The notes: generated by a model not told the origin, from the letters alone. A DNA stretch of 64,000 bases from an uncultured Clostridia bacterium (GCA_944384835.1 CALWUU010000044.1:1-64000), one strand, 5' to 3'; shown: positions 1-9,148, numbered from the stretch's first letter. Program-made: numbers and translations.

Positions 1-250
1 CTAGGTTGTTATAGCATAAACTGCATGACTGTGTATGGAATATGATGCTGTAACCTTATTCTTTCGCAGCAAATCGATTCGTTCACTCATGCTGACAGAC
101 AAGAAAACTGATTTATATATCATTTAAAGATTACCACAAATACAGCACGAAAACATGAATATTTATTTAATTCTGTTCCATTCGCATAATTATGTTTTTT
201 CTGCAAAAAATAACGTAAATATTTGGTGATTCAGAAAGGCGGAATTTACA

Positions 251-1582
251 GTGTCCACCAAAAGAATAATACAAATTTCAAGCATGATAATTGCAATTGT
301 TTTTATATTAAGCGCATTAACTTGGATAGGCTATGCACAGGCAGCTTCGTATAAAACCGATTTAGAATACACTTATCGCAGAGCGCTGAACGATTTAAAT
401 ACCCACGTAAACGATATGAATATTACACTGACAAAAGCAAATTATGCAAATACCTCTTCCCAGCAAAACGGTATGGCCGGCAAATTGATGAAGAATACAA
501 GCGGTGCCAAAGCAGCACTTGCAGTCCTTCCAATTGGGAACGATTCTTTAAACAATGTAAATAAATTCATAGCACAGGTTGGCGACTTTGCCTCCTCTAT
601 ATCTTCAAAATTATCTGTGGGAGAATCTCTGAGCGAGGAAGATAAAAATATTCTCCGGCAATTTTCTCAATATTGTAATACGCTTGCCGGAAATTTAAAC
701 GAAATACAACAATATATTGCCGATCAAGAAGTGGTAATTGGGCAATCAGAAGAAATGCTTCAAAATTTAGAGAGTAAACAGCCTCCTTTTGAGGATTATT
801 TCCTTTCTACTGCCCAAGAATTTGCAAACTATCCTACCTTGATTTACGACGGACCTTTTTCAGACCATATGACGCAAAAAACATCTCAAATGGCTTCCAA
901 TGCAACGACAGTTTCTGAAGATGAAGCAAAACAAATGGCAGCGCAGTATTTATATACCAATCCTGACGCATTGACCCACACCAACGATACGGAAGGCAAC
1001 TTACCCGTATACAATTTTAATACGGACACTACACACATTTCCGTTACGAAGCAAGGCGGATATTTGGCCTCCTTCATAAACGCAAGACCCATTGATACCA
1101 TTACTCTGCAATTAGAAGAAGCCAAACAATACGCCAAACAGTATTTAAACAGCATTTATCAAGCCGAGTTCGCCGAAACGTACTATGTGATTTACAATAA
1201 TATGTGTACCATTCAATATGCTTACAGCAAAGATAATATTGTGTATTATTCAGATTTAATTAAAGTGTCTGTGGCAATGGATACGGGAGAAATTGTAGAA
1301 TATAATGCAGACAACTTTCTTATGAATCATAAAGAACGCCAAGCACAGACGCCTGTCATTGATGAAATATCCGCAAGGCAACAAGTCAGCGATAATCTGA
1401 CCATTGAATCTTTCCGAATGGCAGTGATTCCAACTACAAGAGAGGAAGATCCTTTGTGTTACGAATTTTTGTGCCGTGGTCAAAACGGTGAACAAGTATT
1501 GGTGTATATCAACAGTGAGACCGGCATGGAGGAACAAATTTTAATTTTAATTGAAACGGACAATGGTACGTTAACGCAATAA
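251..1582 (+). CDS. ypeB: Germination protein YpeB
   Basis: YpeB is needed in spore formers for assembly and stability of the cortex-lytic enzyme SleB in the spore membrane and cortex. The 443-residue product has an N-terminal membrane segment (about residues 8-30), a helical region (about 35-170), then repeated PepSY-like modules from about residue 220 to the end. This is the YpeB architecture and length. The start is GTG, chosen because an AAAGGCGG ribosome-binding site sits about 8 bases upstream. sleB normally lies directly upstream, but bases 1-250 hold no long open frame, so SleB is not in the usual tandem position here. A strong terminator follows. The presence of this gene is the main evidence that the organism forms endospores. 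Confidence 0.88.
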   Translation: MSTKRIIQISSMIIAIVFILSALTWIGYAQAASYKTDLEYTYRRALNDLNTHVNDMNITLTKANYANTSSQQNGMAGKLMKNTSGAKAALAVLPIGNDSLNNVNKFIAQVGDFASSISSKLSVGESLSEEDKNILRQFSQYCNTLAGNLNEIQQYIADQEVVIGQSEEMLQNLESKQPPFEDYFLSTAQEFANYPTLIYDGPFSDHMTQKTSQMASNATTVSEDEAKQMAAQYLYTNPDALTHTNDTEGNLPVYNFNTDTTHISVTKQGGYLASFINARPIDTITLQLEEAKQYAKQYLNSIYQAEFAETYYVIYNNMCTIQYAYSKDNIVYYSDLIKVSVAMDTGEIVEYNADNFLMNHKERQAQTPVIDEISARQQVSDNLTIESFRMAVIPTTREEDPLCYEFLCRGQNGEQVLVYINSETGMEEQILILIETDNGTLTQ

Positions 1583-1619
1583 AAGAAAAGAATCTGCCAG
1601 AGCAGATTCTTTTCTTTTT
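1581..1619 (+). terminator. Terminator after ypeB
   Basis: A perfect 17-bp stem (1581-1597 with 1602-1618) with a four-base loop overlaps the ypeB stop codon. The A-rich and T-rich stem bases supply the U-tract. It should be an efficient Rho-independent terminator. Confidence 0.85.
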
Positions 1620-1823
1620 ACTGTCTAACTTAAAAAATAAAAAGGCAAATATGTATAAGAACAACGAAAATAAATGATTCAAGAGAAAAATACACGGTTT
1701 TATTTTTTGGTATTTGTGCAGTAATACAAAGATGTACTTTCTTATTTCTCAATATATATCAATTGCAAAAAAAGAGTGTTATAATGAAAATGAAAGCATG
1801 ATACATATATCTGAGAAAAAAGA

Positions 1824-1852
1824 TTGACAAAATTCATAGTATATAGTATGAT
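1824..1852 (+). promoter_or_regulatory. Sigma-A promoter of rubrerythrin
   Basis: TTGACA at 1824-1829 and TATGAT at 1847-1852 are separated by exactly 17 bases, a near-consensus sigma-A promoter about 70 bases ahead of the rubrerythrin start. A second, weaker extended -10 element (TGTTATAAT ending at 1785) lies further upstream. The stretch 1620-1820 otherwise shows no gene. Confidence 0.75.
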
Positions 1853-1861
1853 TAAAATAAC

Positions 1862-1877
1862 AATAATAGTAATTATT
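1862..1877 (+). promoter_or_regulatory. Possible PerR/Fur-like operator
   Basis: AATAATAGTAATTATT is an inverted repeat with 6-bp AT-rich arms lying at the predicted transcription start of the rubrerythrin gene. It resembles the AT-rich PerR and Fur boxes that control rubrerythrins in clostridia. The arms do not fully match the PerR consensus, so the regulator is an inference. Confidence 0.4.
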
Positions 1878-1920
1878 CTTATTTTTACTATTAAATTTTA
1901 TAGAAAGAGGGAAATGAACA

Positions 1921-2463
1921 ATGAAAGACTTAAAAGGTACCAAAACTGAAGCGAACCTAATGGCGGCATTTGCAGGAGAAAGCCAGGCAAGAAACAAGTA
2001 TACATACTATGCAAGCAAAGCGAAAAAAGAAGGCTACGAACAAATTGCAGCACTGTTTTTAGAAACAGCAAATAACGAAAAAGAGCATGCAAAAATTTGG
2101 TTTAAATTGCTTCATGGGGGAGAAATGCCTGATACTATGGCAAACTTAAAAGACGCTGCGGACGGAGAAAACTATGAATGGACAGACATGTATGCAAAAA
2201 TGGCAGTTGAAGCAAGAGAAGAAGGCTTTGACCATATTGCATTCTTGTTTGAAAAAGTTGGCGAAATTGAGAAACACCACGAAGAAAGATACCGTAAATT
2301 ATTATCCAACATTGAAGAAGGCATTGTGTTCTCAAGAGATGGCGATACCATTTGGCAATGTGCAAACTGCGGTCATATTGTAATTGGTAAAAAAGCGCCT
2401 GAAGTTTGCCCTGTATGCGCACATCCTCAATCCTTCTTCCAAATCTTAGCCGAGAATTATTAA
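1921..2463 (+). CDS. rbr: Rubrerythrin
   Basis: Rubrerythrin is a cytoplasmic non-haem di-iron peroxidase that reduces hydrogen peroxide with electrons from rubredoxin or NADH oxidoreductases in anaerobes. The 180-residue product has the ferritin-like four-helix domain (about residues 1-135) with the expected Glu and ExxH ligands (GESQAR near 19, EKEH near 55). A C-terminal rubredoxin-like FeS4 domain follows with two CxxC pairs (CANC near 147 and CPVC near 163). The start ATG follows an AAAGAGGGA ribosome-binding site. The gene stands alone between its own promoter and a strong terminator, which suits an oxidative-stress-induced gene. Confidence 0.95.
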   Translation: MKDLKGTKTEANLMAAFAGESQARNKYTYYASKAKKEGYEQIAALFLETANNEKEHAKIWFKLLHGGEMPDTMANLKDAADGENYEWTDMYAKMAVEAREEGFDHIAFLFEKVGEIEKHHEERYRKLLSNIEEGIVFSRDGDTIWQCANCGHIVIGKKAPEVCPVCAHPQSFFQILAENY

Positions 2464-2504
2464 TCCTATTTCCGTATGATATATATAAATTCTTGACTTT
2501 TTGC

Positions 2505-2544
2505 AAAAACCTCCATTGGATGAGTATCCAATGGAGGTTTTTCT
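2505..2544 (+). terminator. Terminator after rubrerythrin
   Basis: A perfect 17-bp stem (2505-2521 with 2526-2542), GAGT loop and trailing T-run end the rubrerythrin transcript. It may also serve the converging ZIP gene. Confidence 0.9.
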
Positions 2545-2581
2545 ATGTTGGTCTTATGTTATAATAAAAATCACCCATACA

Positions 2582-3382
2582 TTATAAGAAGAGCAATAAA
2601 CTGACTGCCATTACTATCATACCGGAAATTAAGCCATAAATGGATAAATGATGTTCTCCATATTCTCTGGCAGCAGGCAGCAGTTCATCAAATGAAATAA
2701 ATACCATAATACCTGCCACACCTGCAAAAATTACGCCGGATACAACTTGATTCATAATCGGCATTAAAATGAACCAGCCAATTAACGCTCCCACAGGTTC
2801 TGCCAAACCTGATAAAAAAGAATATAAAAATGCCTTCTTTTTAGAGCCTGTTGCCTGATAAATAGGTACAGAAACAGCAATTCCTTCCGGTATATTATGA
2901 ATCGCTATGGCAACTACAATGGGAATCGCAACACTGGGTTCCTGCATAGCAGAAACAAACGTTGCCAAACCCTCGGGAAAGTTATGAATTGCTATGGCAA
3001 GAGCTGTAAAAATACCCATGCGCATTAATTTTGCATGTTTGGTTGGTTTTTTCGTTTCATCTTCCACCGATTTTAACTCATGAGGATTTTCCTCTGACGG
3101 AATCAATTTATCAATGATTGCAATTACCAACATACCGCCGAAAAAGGAACCTACCGTTACCCAGTTGCCTGCTATTTTCCCAAGCTCTGATATAAGAGAA
3201 TCCTGTGCTTTTACAAATATTTCTATCATAGAAACATATATCATAACACCTGCGGAAAAGCCAAGACTAACGGATAAAAATTTCCTGTTGGTATGTTTTG
3301 CAAAAAATGCAATACAACTTCCAATGCCGGTACTTAAACCTGCAATGAATGTAAGGGTAAACGCAAGAAAAACATGACCCAT
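2582..3382 (-). CDS. zupT: ZIP family metal transporter (ZupT-like)
   Basis: This 266-residue polytopic membrane protein imports divalent metal (zinc, possibly iron or manganese) into the cytoplasm. It carries the two ZIP signature motifs, HNFPEG and HNIPEG, in successive helices, plus a charged variable loop (ENPHELKSVEDETKK) before them, as in bacterial ZupT proteins. The length is normal for the family. The gene is monocistronic, and its promoter, operator-like palindrome and ribosome-binding site (GAAAGGA) are compactly overlapped upstream, suggesting control by a metal-sensing repressor. Metal specificity cannot be read from the sequence. Confidence 0.9.
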   Translation of the reverse strand: MGHVFLAFTLTFIAGLSTGIGSCIAFFAKHTNRKFLSVSLGFSAGVMIYVSMIEIFVKAQDSLISELGKIAGNWVTVGSFFGGMLVIAIIDKLIPSEENPHELKSVEDETKKPTKHAKLMRMGIFTALAIAIHNFPEGLATFVSAMQEPSVAIPIVVAIAIHNIPEGIAVSVPIYQATGSKKKAFLYSFLSGLAEPVGALIGWFILMPIMNQVVSGVIFAGVAGIMVFISFDELLPAAREYGEHHLSIYGLISGMIVMAVSLLLFL

Positions 3383-3389
3383 TTTGGAT

Positions 3390-3435
3390 TCCTTTCTATA
3401 TCAGGTTAGCTTAAGCTAACCTGATATAGAAAGGA
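3390..3435. repeat. Perfect 46-bp palindrome over promoter and RBS of the ZIP gene
   Basis: The stretch is a perfect inverted repeat of 23-bp arms centred on CTTAAG. It contains the half-sites AGGTTAGC and GCTAACCT, which resemble the core of DtxR/IdeR/MntR operators (TTAGGTTAGGCTAACCTAA type). It overlaps the -10 element and the ribosome-binding site of the ZIP transporter. It could act as a metalloregulator operator on DNA and as a hairpin hiding the RBS in RNA. Confidence 0.75.
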
Positions 3436-3460
3436 TAACAGCACAACTCTTTTTTGTCAA
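3432..3460 (-). promoter_or_regulatory. Sigma-A promoter of ZIP transporter
   Basis: On the minus strand, TTGACA (3460-3455) and TATCCT (3437-3432) are 17 bases apart. The -10 element lies on the edge of the 46-bp palindrome, so a bound repressor would block RNA polymerase. Confidence 0.65.
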
Positions 3461-3669
3461 GAAAAAACCTTTCTTATATTGTACTATTCCTAATTGATTT
3501 TACAATATACGAAACATGCATAAATGGAATATGACCGAAAGATAAGCTGCGTGTTTCACATATTTGGAACTACACTATAGAATTTGCAACACACCTTATT
3601 TTTTGTTTTTCTGAATATCCAATCTGACGTCTCAAGTTTTGTACTACTCCAAAACTATATCTAAAAACC

Positions 3670-3706
3670 AAAAAAGAACTGGGGCTGATTGTCCCAGTTC
3701 TTTTTT
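3670..3706 (-). terminator. Terminator of the arginine operon
   Basis: A perfect 14-bp stem (3670-3683 with 3693-3706), nine-base loop and U-tract lie directly after the argF stop on the minus strand. It ends the arg operon transcript. Confidence 0.9.
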
Positions 3707-3708
3707 CA

Positions 3709-4611
3709 TTATTTCATTAAAGTAACCAATACTGCTTTTTGTGCATGCAAACGATTCTCCGCTTCATCGAAAATCTCTTGAGCATGAGCTTCAAACACAT
3801 CCGCTGTGATTTCTTCCCCTCTGTGAGCTGGCAAGCAATGCTGTACCATAGCATCAGGTTTTGCAAGCTTCATCAACTCTGCATTGATTTGATAGCCTTC
3901 AAAAGCTTTTCTTCTTTGGGCAGCCTCACCTTCCTGACCCATAGATGCCCATACATCTGTAAACAATACGTCTGCATCTTTTGCCGCAATTGCAGGAGAA
4001 TCTGTCATTTCAAAACATTCATATTGAGATGCAAAATCCAACACTTCTTTATCAGGACGGTAACCTTCAGGACATGCCACACTTACAGACATTCCCATTT
4101 TTAAACAACCTACAATAATAGAGTGCATCATATTATTACCGTCGCCGATATAGCATGCTTTCAGACCTTCTAAAGCGCCTTTTCTTTCACGAATGGTCAT
4201 CAGATCAGCCAATACTTGACATGGATGCGCAAAATCTGTCAAAGCATTAATGACCGGAATGGAACCGTACTCTGCCAAGTCTTCCACTTGTTTTTGCTCA
4301 AAAGTACGAATCATAATACCATCCAAATAACGGGACAATACTCTTGCAGTGTCTTCAATCGGTTCTCCCCGTCCAATTTGCATATCATTTGCAGACAAAT
4401 ACATCGGATAACCACCCAATTGATACATACCTGTCTCAAACGAAACACGGGTTCTTGTAGAAGCTTTGGCAAAAATCATGCCCAATGTTTTGCCTTTCAA
4501 ATGATGATGCTCAATGCCATGCTTTAATTCATATTTTAATTGGTCAGCCAGATTTAAAATTTCTTCAATTTCTTCTGTTGTTACATCCAACAATTTTAAC
4601 AAATGTTTCAT
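3709..4611 (-). CDS. argF: Ornithine carbamoyltransferase
   Basis: ArgF joins carbamoyl phosphate and ornithine to give citrulline in the cytoplasm, step six of arginine synthesis. The 300-residue product shows the carbamoyl-phosphate motif STRTR (residues 51-55), HPCQ (129-132) and the ornithine-binding HCLPAHRGEE segment (from 258). It is the last gene of the seven-gene arg operon, 39 bases after argD and directly before the terminator. A catabolic role (arginine deiminase pathway) is unlikely because the neighbours are all biosynthetic. No carAB is visible in this window. Confidence 0.96.
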   Translation of the reverse strand: MKHLLKLLDVTTEEIEEILNLADQLKYELKHGIEHHHLKGKTLGMIFAKASTRTRVSFETGMYQLGGYPMYLSANDMQIGRGEPIEDTARVLSRYLDGIMIRTFEQKQVEDLAEYGSIPVINALTDFAHPCQVLADLMTIRERKGALEGLKACYIGDGNNMMHSIIVGCLKMGMSVSVACPEGYRPDKEVLDFASQYECFEMTDSPAIAAKDADVLFTDVWASMGQEGEAAQRRKAFEGYQINAELMKLAKPDAMVQHCLPAHRGEEITADVFEAHAQEIFDEAENRLHAQKAVLVTLMK

Positions 4612-4650
4612 GTCCAGTCTCCCTTCAATCCGTTGCGATTTATCAAAACT

Positions 4651-5829
4651 CTAAGCTTGCTTGATGACTTTTTCCAATATTTCCAAACCTTTATCAATTT
4701 CTTCAAAGGTAATGGTAAGCGGAGGTAATAAACGTACCAATGTCTTTGCTGTCAACACAAGTAAACCATGTTCAATACATGCACAAGCCACATCTTTGGC
4801 TGTTCCCTTTTGCAGAACAATACCAATCATCATACCTATGCCTCTAACTTCCGCAACACCTTCCATTGCAGATAATTTTTGCTGCATGTATTCTCCTTTT
4901 GCTCTTACTTCCTGCAAAAATTTTGGATCTGCAACACGTTCCAACACACTAAGTGCACCTGCACATGCCACAGGATTTCCACCAAATGTAGAACCGTGCA
5001 TGCCGCTGTTGAGCACATCTCCCAAACGTTCGGTACACAGACATGCGCCTATTGGCAAGCCTCCGCCAAGTGCTTTTGAAGAAGTAATCACATCAGGCTT
5101 AATTCCAAATTGTTCATAGCAAAACAGAGTACCTGTTCTTCCCATACCTGTTTGTACTTCATCTACCATAAGCAGCACATCATGCTTTTTACAAAGCTTT
5201 TCCAGCTCTGTTACAAAATGAGGTTCTAAAGGCATAACGCCGCCTTCACCTTGAATCATCTCTATGAATACAGCGCAAGTATTGTCATCCATCAAGGCTT
5301 TTACGCTTTCAATATCGTTTGCCTGCGCATATGTAAAGCCCCCTGTAAATGGGTGAAAGTAATTATGAAACGTATCCTGACCTGTCGCGGCTAACGTTGT
5401 AACGGTTCTTCCGTGGAAGGAATTCACCAAAGTTATGATTTTAGTTCTATTTCCACCGTATTTATCCGTACTATATTTTCTTGCTAATTTAATAGCGCAC
5501 TCATTTGCCTCTGCGCCGGAATTGCTGAAAAACACTTTGCTAAAACCGGATAACTCACAAAGTGCTTGCGCCAAAGCAGTTTGCGTAGGATTATAATACA
5601 AATTGGAAACGTGCTGTAATGTGGACGCTTGTTTTGTAACAGCAGCAATCCATTGGTCATCACAGAAGCCCAGAGCATTTACGCCGATACCGCTTGTAAA
5701 ATCAATATAAGACTTCCCTTCGCTGTCCTGTGCCACAACGCCTTTTCCTTTTACGATTGCAACTTCAAAGCGGCCGTACGTTGGCATCATATTCTGCTTT
5801 TCCTGTTCTTTAATATCTAAAAAATGCAT
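4651..5829 (-). CDS. argD: Acetylornithine aminotransferase
   Basis: ArgD is a PLP-dependent class III aminotransferase converting N-acetylglutamate semialdehyde and glutamate to N-acetylornithine and 2-oxoglutarate. From the chosen start, the 392-residue protein has the PLP-binding SGAEANE segment (about 104-110), VDEVQTGMGRTG (about 222-233) and the Schiff-base lysine in SSKALGGG (Lys252). The start at 5829 is preferred over an upstream in-frame codon because AAAGGAG lies 8 bases before it. It sits 50 bases after argB and 39 before argF. Confidence 0.95.
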   Translation of the reverse strand: MHFLDIKEQEKQNMMPTYGRFEVAIVKGKGVVAQDSEGKSYIDFTSGIGVNALGFCDDQWIAAVTKQASTLQHVSNLYYNPTQTALAQALCELSGFSKVFFSNSGAEANECAIKLARKYSTDKYGGNRTKIITLVNSFHGRTVTTLAATGQDTFHNYFHPFTGGFTYAQANDIESVKALMDDNTCAVFIEMIQGEGGVMPLEPHFVTELEKLCKKHDVLLMVDEVQTGMGRTGTLFCYEQFGIKPDVITSSKALGGGLPIGACLCTERLGDVLNSGMHGSTFGGNPVACAGALSVLERVADPKFLQEVRAKGEYMQQKLSAMEGVAEVRGIGMMIGIVLQKGTAKDVACACIEHGLLVLTAKTLVRLLPPLTITFEEIDKGLEILEKVIKQA

Positions 5830-5879
5830 GGTAATCTCTCCTTTGCATTCTTCCAAAGATGCCGCTTTGAAAGAATCAT

Positions 5880-6737
5880 TTAATATAACATGGTTCCAAT
5901 GCCTTCATCTGAAAACAGTTCGATTAAAATGGAATGAGGAATTCTTCCGTCTAAAATATGAGCGCGATGCACACCGCGGCGTACCGCTTCTACACAACAG
6001 TCAATTTTAGGAATCATACCGCCGCTGATAATACCGCTGCGCTGTAATCTTGGCACTTCACTGACATTCACAACCGGAATTAACGTGCTTTCGTCATCTT
6101 TATCCTTTAGCAGGCCGCGAATATCTGTCATAAGAATTAATTTTCTTGCGCCTAATTCGGCCGCGATACGGGCAGCGGCAATGTCTGCGTTGATATTATA
6201 CACTTCTCCGTTAACGCCGCCTGCAATGGTAGCGATAATCGGAACATAGCCGTTATTGGTCGCATCTGTAATAATTTTGGTATTGACCCTTACAATTTCG
6301 CCAACATAGCCAAGGTCAGCGCCGCTTTCCAATTTACGCGCCTGAATCATAGAGCCGTCCAAACCGCAAAGACCAATAGCCTTACCGCTATGGTTTTCCA
6401 AATGCTGAACCAAATCTTTATTTACTTTTCCTGCCAAAACCATTTGCGCAATTTCCATGGTTTCTTCGTCCGTGTAACGCAAACCGCCGATAAATTTGCT
6501 TTCTTTGCCTACACGGCTTAACATGGTATTAATTTCGGGACCACCGCCATGAACCAATACCACATTAATACCAACAGACTGCATTAATACGATATCTGTC
6601 ATAACAGCGGATTTAATTTCTTCATTAATCATAGCGTTGCCGCCATATTTGACTACAATGGTTTTTCCGGCATATTTTTGAATATAAGGCAAAGCCTGAG
6701 CCAAAATTTGAGCTCTATCGTTATTGGAAATATTCAT
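5880..6737 (-). CDS. argB: Acetylglutamate kinase
   Basis: ArgB phosphorylates N-acetylglutamate with ATP, step two of the pathway and often the arginine feedback point. The 285-residue product has the amino-acid-kinase phosphate loop VVKYGGNAM (Lys30, Gly32-Gly33), VLVHGGGPEI and the C-terminal IPKIDCCVEAVRRGV nucleotide region. The N-terminus is short, with a helix (residues 8-22) of the kind used for hexamer assembly and arginine inhibition in the feedback-sensitive kinases; sensitivity is inference. It lies 34 bases after argJ. Confidence 0.95.
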   Translation of the reverse strand: MNISNNDRAQILAQALPYIQKYAGKTIVVKYGGNAMINEEIKSAVMTDIVLMQSVGINVVLVHGGGPEINTMLSRVGKESKFIGGLRYTDEETMEIAQMVLAGKVNKDLVQHLENHSGKAIGLCGLDGSMIQARKLESGADLGYVGEIVRVNTKIITDATNNGYVPIIATIAGGVNGEVYNINADIAAARIAAELGARKLILMTDIRGLLKDKDDESTLIPVVNVSEVPRLQRSGIISGGMIPKIDCCVEAVRRGVHRAHILDGRIPHSILIELFSDEGIGTMLY

Positions 6738-6771
6738 ACGACATCCTTTTCCTATTTTACAATATTTTGAA

Positions 6772-7992
6772 TCAGCTTCTGTAATCGCCGTTAATTTTTA
6801 CATAATCATAAGTCAAGTCACAACCATATGCGGTTGCACACTTGCTTCCTTCATGCAGAGTCACCGCTACTATAATATCGTCCTCCAAAAGGATTTTCTT
6901 TGCGATATCTTCATCAAACGGAAGTCCTGCACCGTTTTTACATACTTCAATACGTCCTTGTTTGGATTCAAACGCAACGTCTACGCCGTTAATATTGATA
7001 TTTGCACCTGAATAGCCAATTGCACACAGCACTCTGCCCCAGTTTGCATCAGCGCCAAAAATCGCACATTTCAGCAAATTAGAGCAAATGACGGATTTTG
7101 CAATGGCTCTGGCATCTTCTTTTGTTTTCGCTCCTGTTACAGCACATTCTAATAATCTGGTGGCGCCTTCTCCGTCCTTTGCAATTTTACGGGACAATAC
7201 CGCACAAACCTGGGTCAATGCTTTCGTAAACAGTTCATAATCCTGATTTTTCTCCGTAATGGTTTGATTTTCCGCCAAACCGGACGCCATAACAGATACC
7301 ATATCATTGGTGGAAGTGTCTCCGTCTACGCTTACCATATTGAAGGTATCCTCAATGGCTGTGTGCAGCGCTTCGTTCAGCAATTCAGGTGTAATAGCTG
7401 CATCTGTTGACAGGAAGCCCAGCATGGTTGCCATATTCGGGTGAATCATACCGGAACCTTTTGTAATGCCTCCTATGGTTACGGTTTTACCGTTTAGTTC
7501 CACTTCAAGAGCGTATTCTTTTTCTACCGTATCGGTTGTCATAATTGCTTTTGCGGCATTGTTGGAACCGTTTTCGCTTAATGCTTTTGTCAGTTCCCCT
7601 ACGGAATTGGCAATAGGTTCGATCGGTAATACCTGACCAATAACGCCTGTGGACGCCACAATCACATCACTTGGGTCGATATTTAATTCTTTTGCGATAA
7701 GGTCACACATTTGCTGCGCTTTTTCTTCGCCGTCTGCATTGCAGGTATTGGCATTGCCGCTGTTACAAATAACAGCTCGTGCAATGCCGTTTGCAATGTT
7801 GCGTTTTGTAACTGCAATGGGAGCGCCTTTTACTAAATTTTGTGTATAAACGGCTGCCGCTGCACAGGGTACATCACTGTAAATTAAAGCAAGGTCTGCT
7901 TTGCTGCGATTTTTGCGGATTCCGCAATGAATTCCTGAAGCCTGAAACCCTTTGGCTGCTGTAACGCCGCCTTCTATGATATGAAATGGCAT
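6772..7992 (-). CDS. argJ: Glutamate N-acetyltransferase / ornithine acetyltransferase
   Basis: ArgJ moves the acetyl group from N-acetylornithine to glutamate, giving ornithine and new N-acetylglutamate. Bifunctional forms can also use acetyl-CoA. The 406-residue precursor has the self-cleavage site MIHPNMATML, where Thr189 becomes the catalytic N-terminus of the beta chain, and the oxyanion motif STGVIG (114-119). ATG follows AGGAGG. It is preceded by an 88-base gap from argC that holds a GC-rich hairpin. With no argA or argE nearby, this enzyme makes the acetyl cycle economical. Confidence 0.95.
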   Translation of the reverse strand: MPFHIIEGGVTAAKGFQASGIHCGIRKNRSKADLALIYSDVPCAAAAVYTQNLVKGAPIAVTKRNIANGIARAVICNSGNANTCNADGEEKAQQMCDLIAKELNIDPSDVIVASTGVIGQVLPIEPIANSVGELTKALSENGSNNAAKAIMTTDTVEKEYALEVELNGKTVTIGGITKGSGMIHPNMATMLGFLSTDAAITPELLNEALHTAIEDTFNMVSVDGDTSTNDMVSVMASGLAENQTITEKNQDYELFTKALTQVCAVLSRKIAKDGEGATRLLECAVTGAKTKEDARAIAKSVICSNLLKCAIFGADANWGRVLCAIGYSGANININGVDVAFESKQGRIEVCKNGAGLPFDEDIAKKILLEDDIIVAVTLHEGSKCATAYGCDLTYDYVKINGDYRS

Positions 7993-8030
7993 AGTATTCC
8001 TCCATCAGATATTCTTTATAGTGCATAAAT

Positions 8031-8055
8031 CCCCGCCGCGGCTGCCGCAGCAGGG
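8031..8055 (-). repeat. GC-rich hairpin between argC and argJ
   Basis: On the transcribed minus strand, an 11-bp stem (two G-U pairs) with a three-base CAG loop ends 38 bases ahead of the argJ start. It is strikingly GC-rich for this AT-rich genome and has no U-tract after it, so it is not an ordinary terminator. It may stabilise or delimit processed operon mRNA, or tune argJ expression; this is inference. Confidence 0.6.
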
Positions 8056-8080
8056 TTATGCTTGTATCCATAAATTACAA

Positions 8081-9118
8081 TTAAAATGCCGGTGGTATTA
8101 ACATAAGACCTGTTTTTTCTTCTAAGCCCAATACCAAATTCATGTTTTGAATTGCCTGACCGGCCGCGCCCTTGACCATATTGTCAATTGCGGAAATGGC
8201 AACCAAAGTGTTTGCATGTTCGTCTACATGAACGGAAATATCGCAGAAATTGGTATACTGCACATGTTTAATATTGGCAACACTGCCTTTTGGCAGCACA
8301 CGCACAAAGTATTCCTGCTGGTAACGTCTGTGATACACATAGCGAACCTGTTCTTCTGTAACGCCTTCTTTTAATGCAGCATAGCATGTTGCCAAAATAC
8401 CGCGGCTGACCGGCAGTAAATGCGGAACAAACGTTAAGTTTACAGGGTTTGGAGAATAGCAGGACAGCGTTTGTTCTATCTCGGGCGTATGGCGGTGCGA
8501 TGCTACTTTATAGGCGGTAAACCCTTCATTGCAATCCGGAAAATGAGTGGTTTGGGTTGGTTTTCTGCCTGCGCCTGTTGTACCTGATTTACAATCTGCA
8601 ATGATGTGGTTTGTTTCAATGAGTCCTGCCTCCATTGCAGGTACCACAGCCAGGGGAACTGCCGTTGCATAACAACCTGGATTTGCAATAATCGTCCTGC
8701 CCCTAATTAACGGACGGAATAATTCCGGCAAACCGTATACCGCTTGTTCATGCAACGCTTTATCAAGAAATTCACAGCCATACCATGTTTTATAGGTTTC
8801 TTCGTCTTCTAAACGGAAATCAGCGCCTAAGTCAATAAAAAATTTCATATGTTTGGCACAGGACGCTGCCAACTCCTGAGAAAGTCCATGAGGCAATGCG
8901 GCAAATACAACGTCGCATTTTTCCACCACTTCTTCTTGTGTTTTGCAAACCATATCGCATAAACCAAAATAAGAAGGATATACTTCACTTAATTTTTGCC
9001 CTTCAAAGGTAACAGAACTAATTGCAGTCAGCTTTGCATAAGGGTGATTTAATAAAAGTCTTACCAATTCGGCGCCTGCATATCCGGTTGCGCCGACCAC
9101 ACCAACTTTAATTTCCAT
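8081..9118 (-). CDS. argC: N-acetyl-gamma-glutamyl-phosphate reductase
   Basis: ArgC reduces N-acetylglutamyl phosphate with NADPH to the semialdehyde. The 345-residue product starts with the Rossmann motif VGATGYAG (residues 8-15) and has the catalytic cysteine in IANPGCYAT (Cys149). A conserved histidine region (ASHRHTPEIEQ, about 205-215) follows. This is the type-1 ArgC length. It is third in the operon, 30 bases after argH. Confidence 0.96.
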   Translation of the reverse strand: MEIKVGVVGATGYAGAELVRLLLNHPYAKLTAISSVTFEGQKLSEVYPSYFGLCDMVCKTQEEVVEKCDVVFAALPHGLSQELAASCAKHMKFFIDLGADFRLEDEETYKTWYGCEFLDKALHEQAVYGLPELFRPLIRGRTIIANPGCYATAVPLAVVPAMEAGLIETNHIIADCKSGTTGAGRKPTQTTHFPDCNEGFTAYKVASHRHTPEIEQTLSCYSPNPVNLTFVPHLLPVSRGILATCYAALKEGVTEEQVRYVYHRRYQQEYFVRVLPKGSVANIKHVQYTNFCDISVHVDEHANTLVAISAIDNMVKGAAGQAIQNMNLVLGLEEKTGLMLIPPAF

Positions 9119-9148
9119 TGATTTGCCTGCCTTTCACCATTGTGCCGG

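Noticed and set aside
1-90. 29-codon minus-strand frame at the window start
   Set aside because: Too short, no recognised family and no convincing ribosome-binding site; may be chance.
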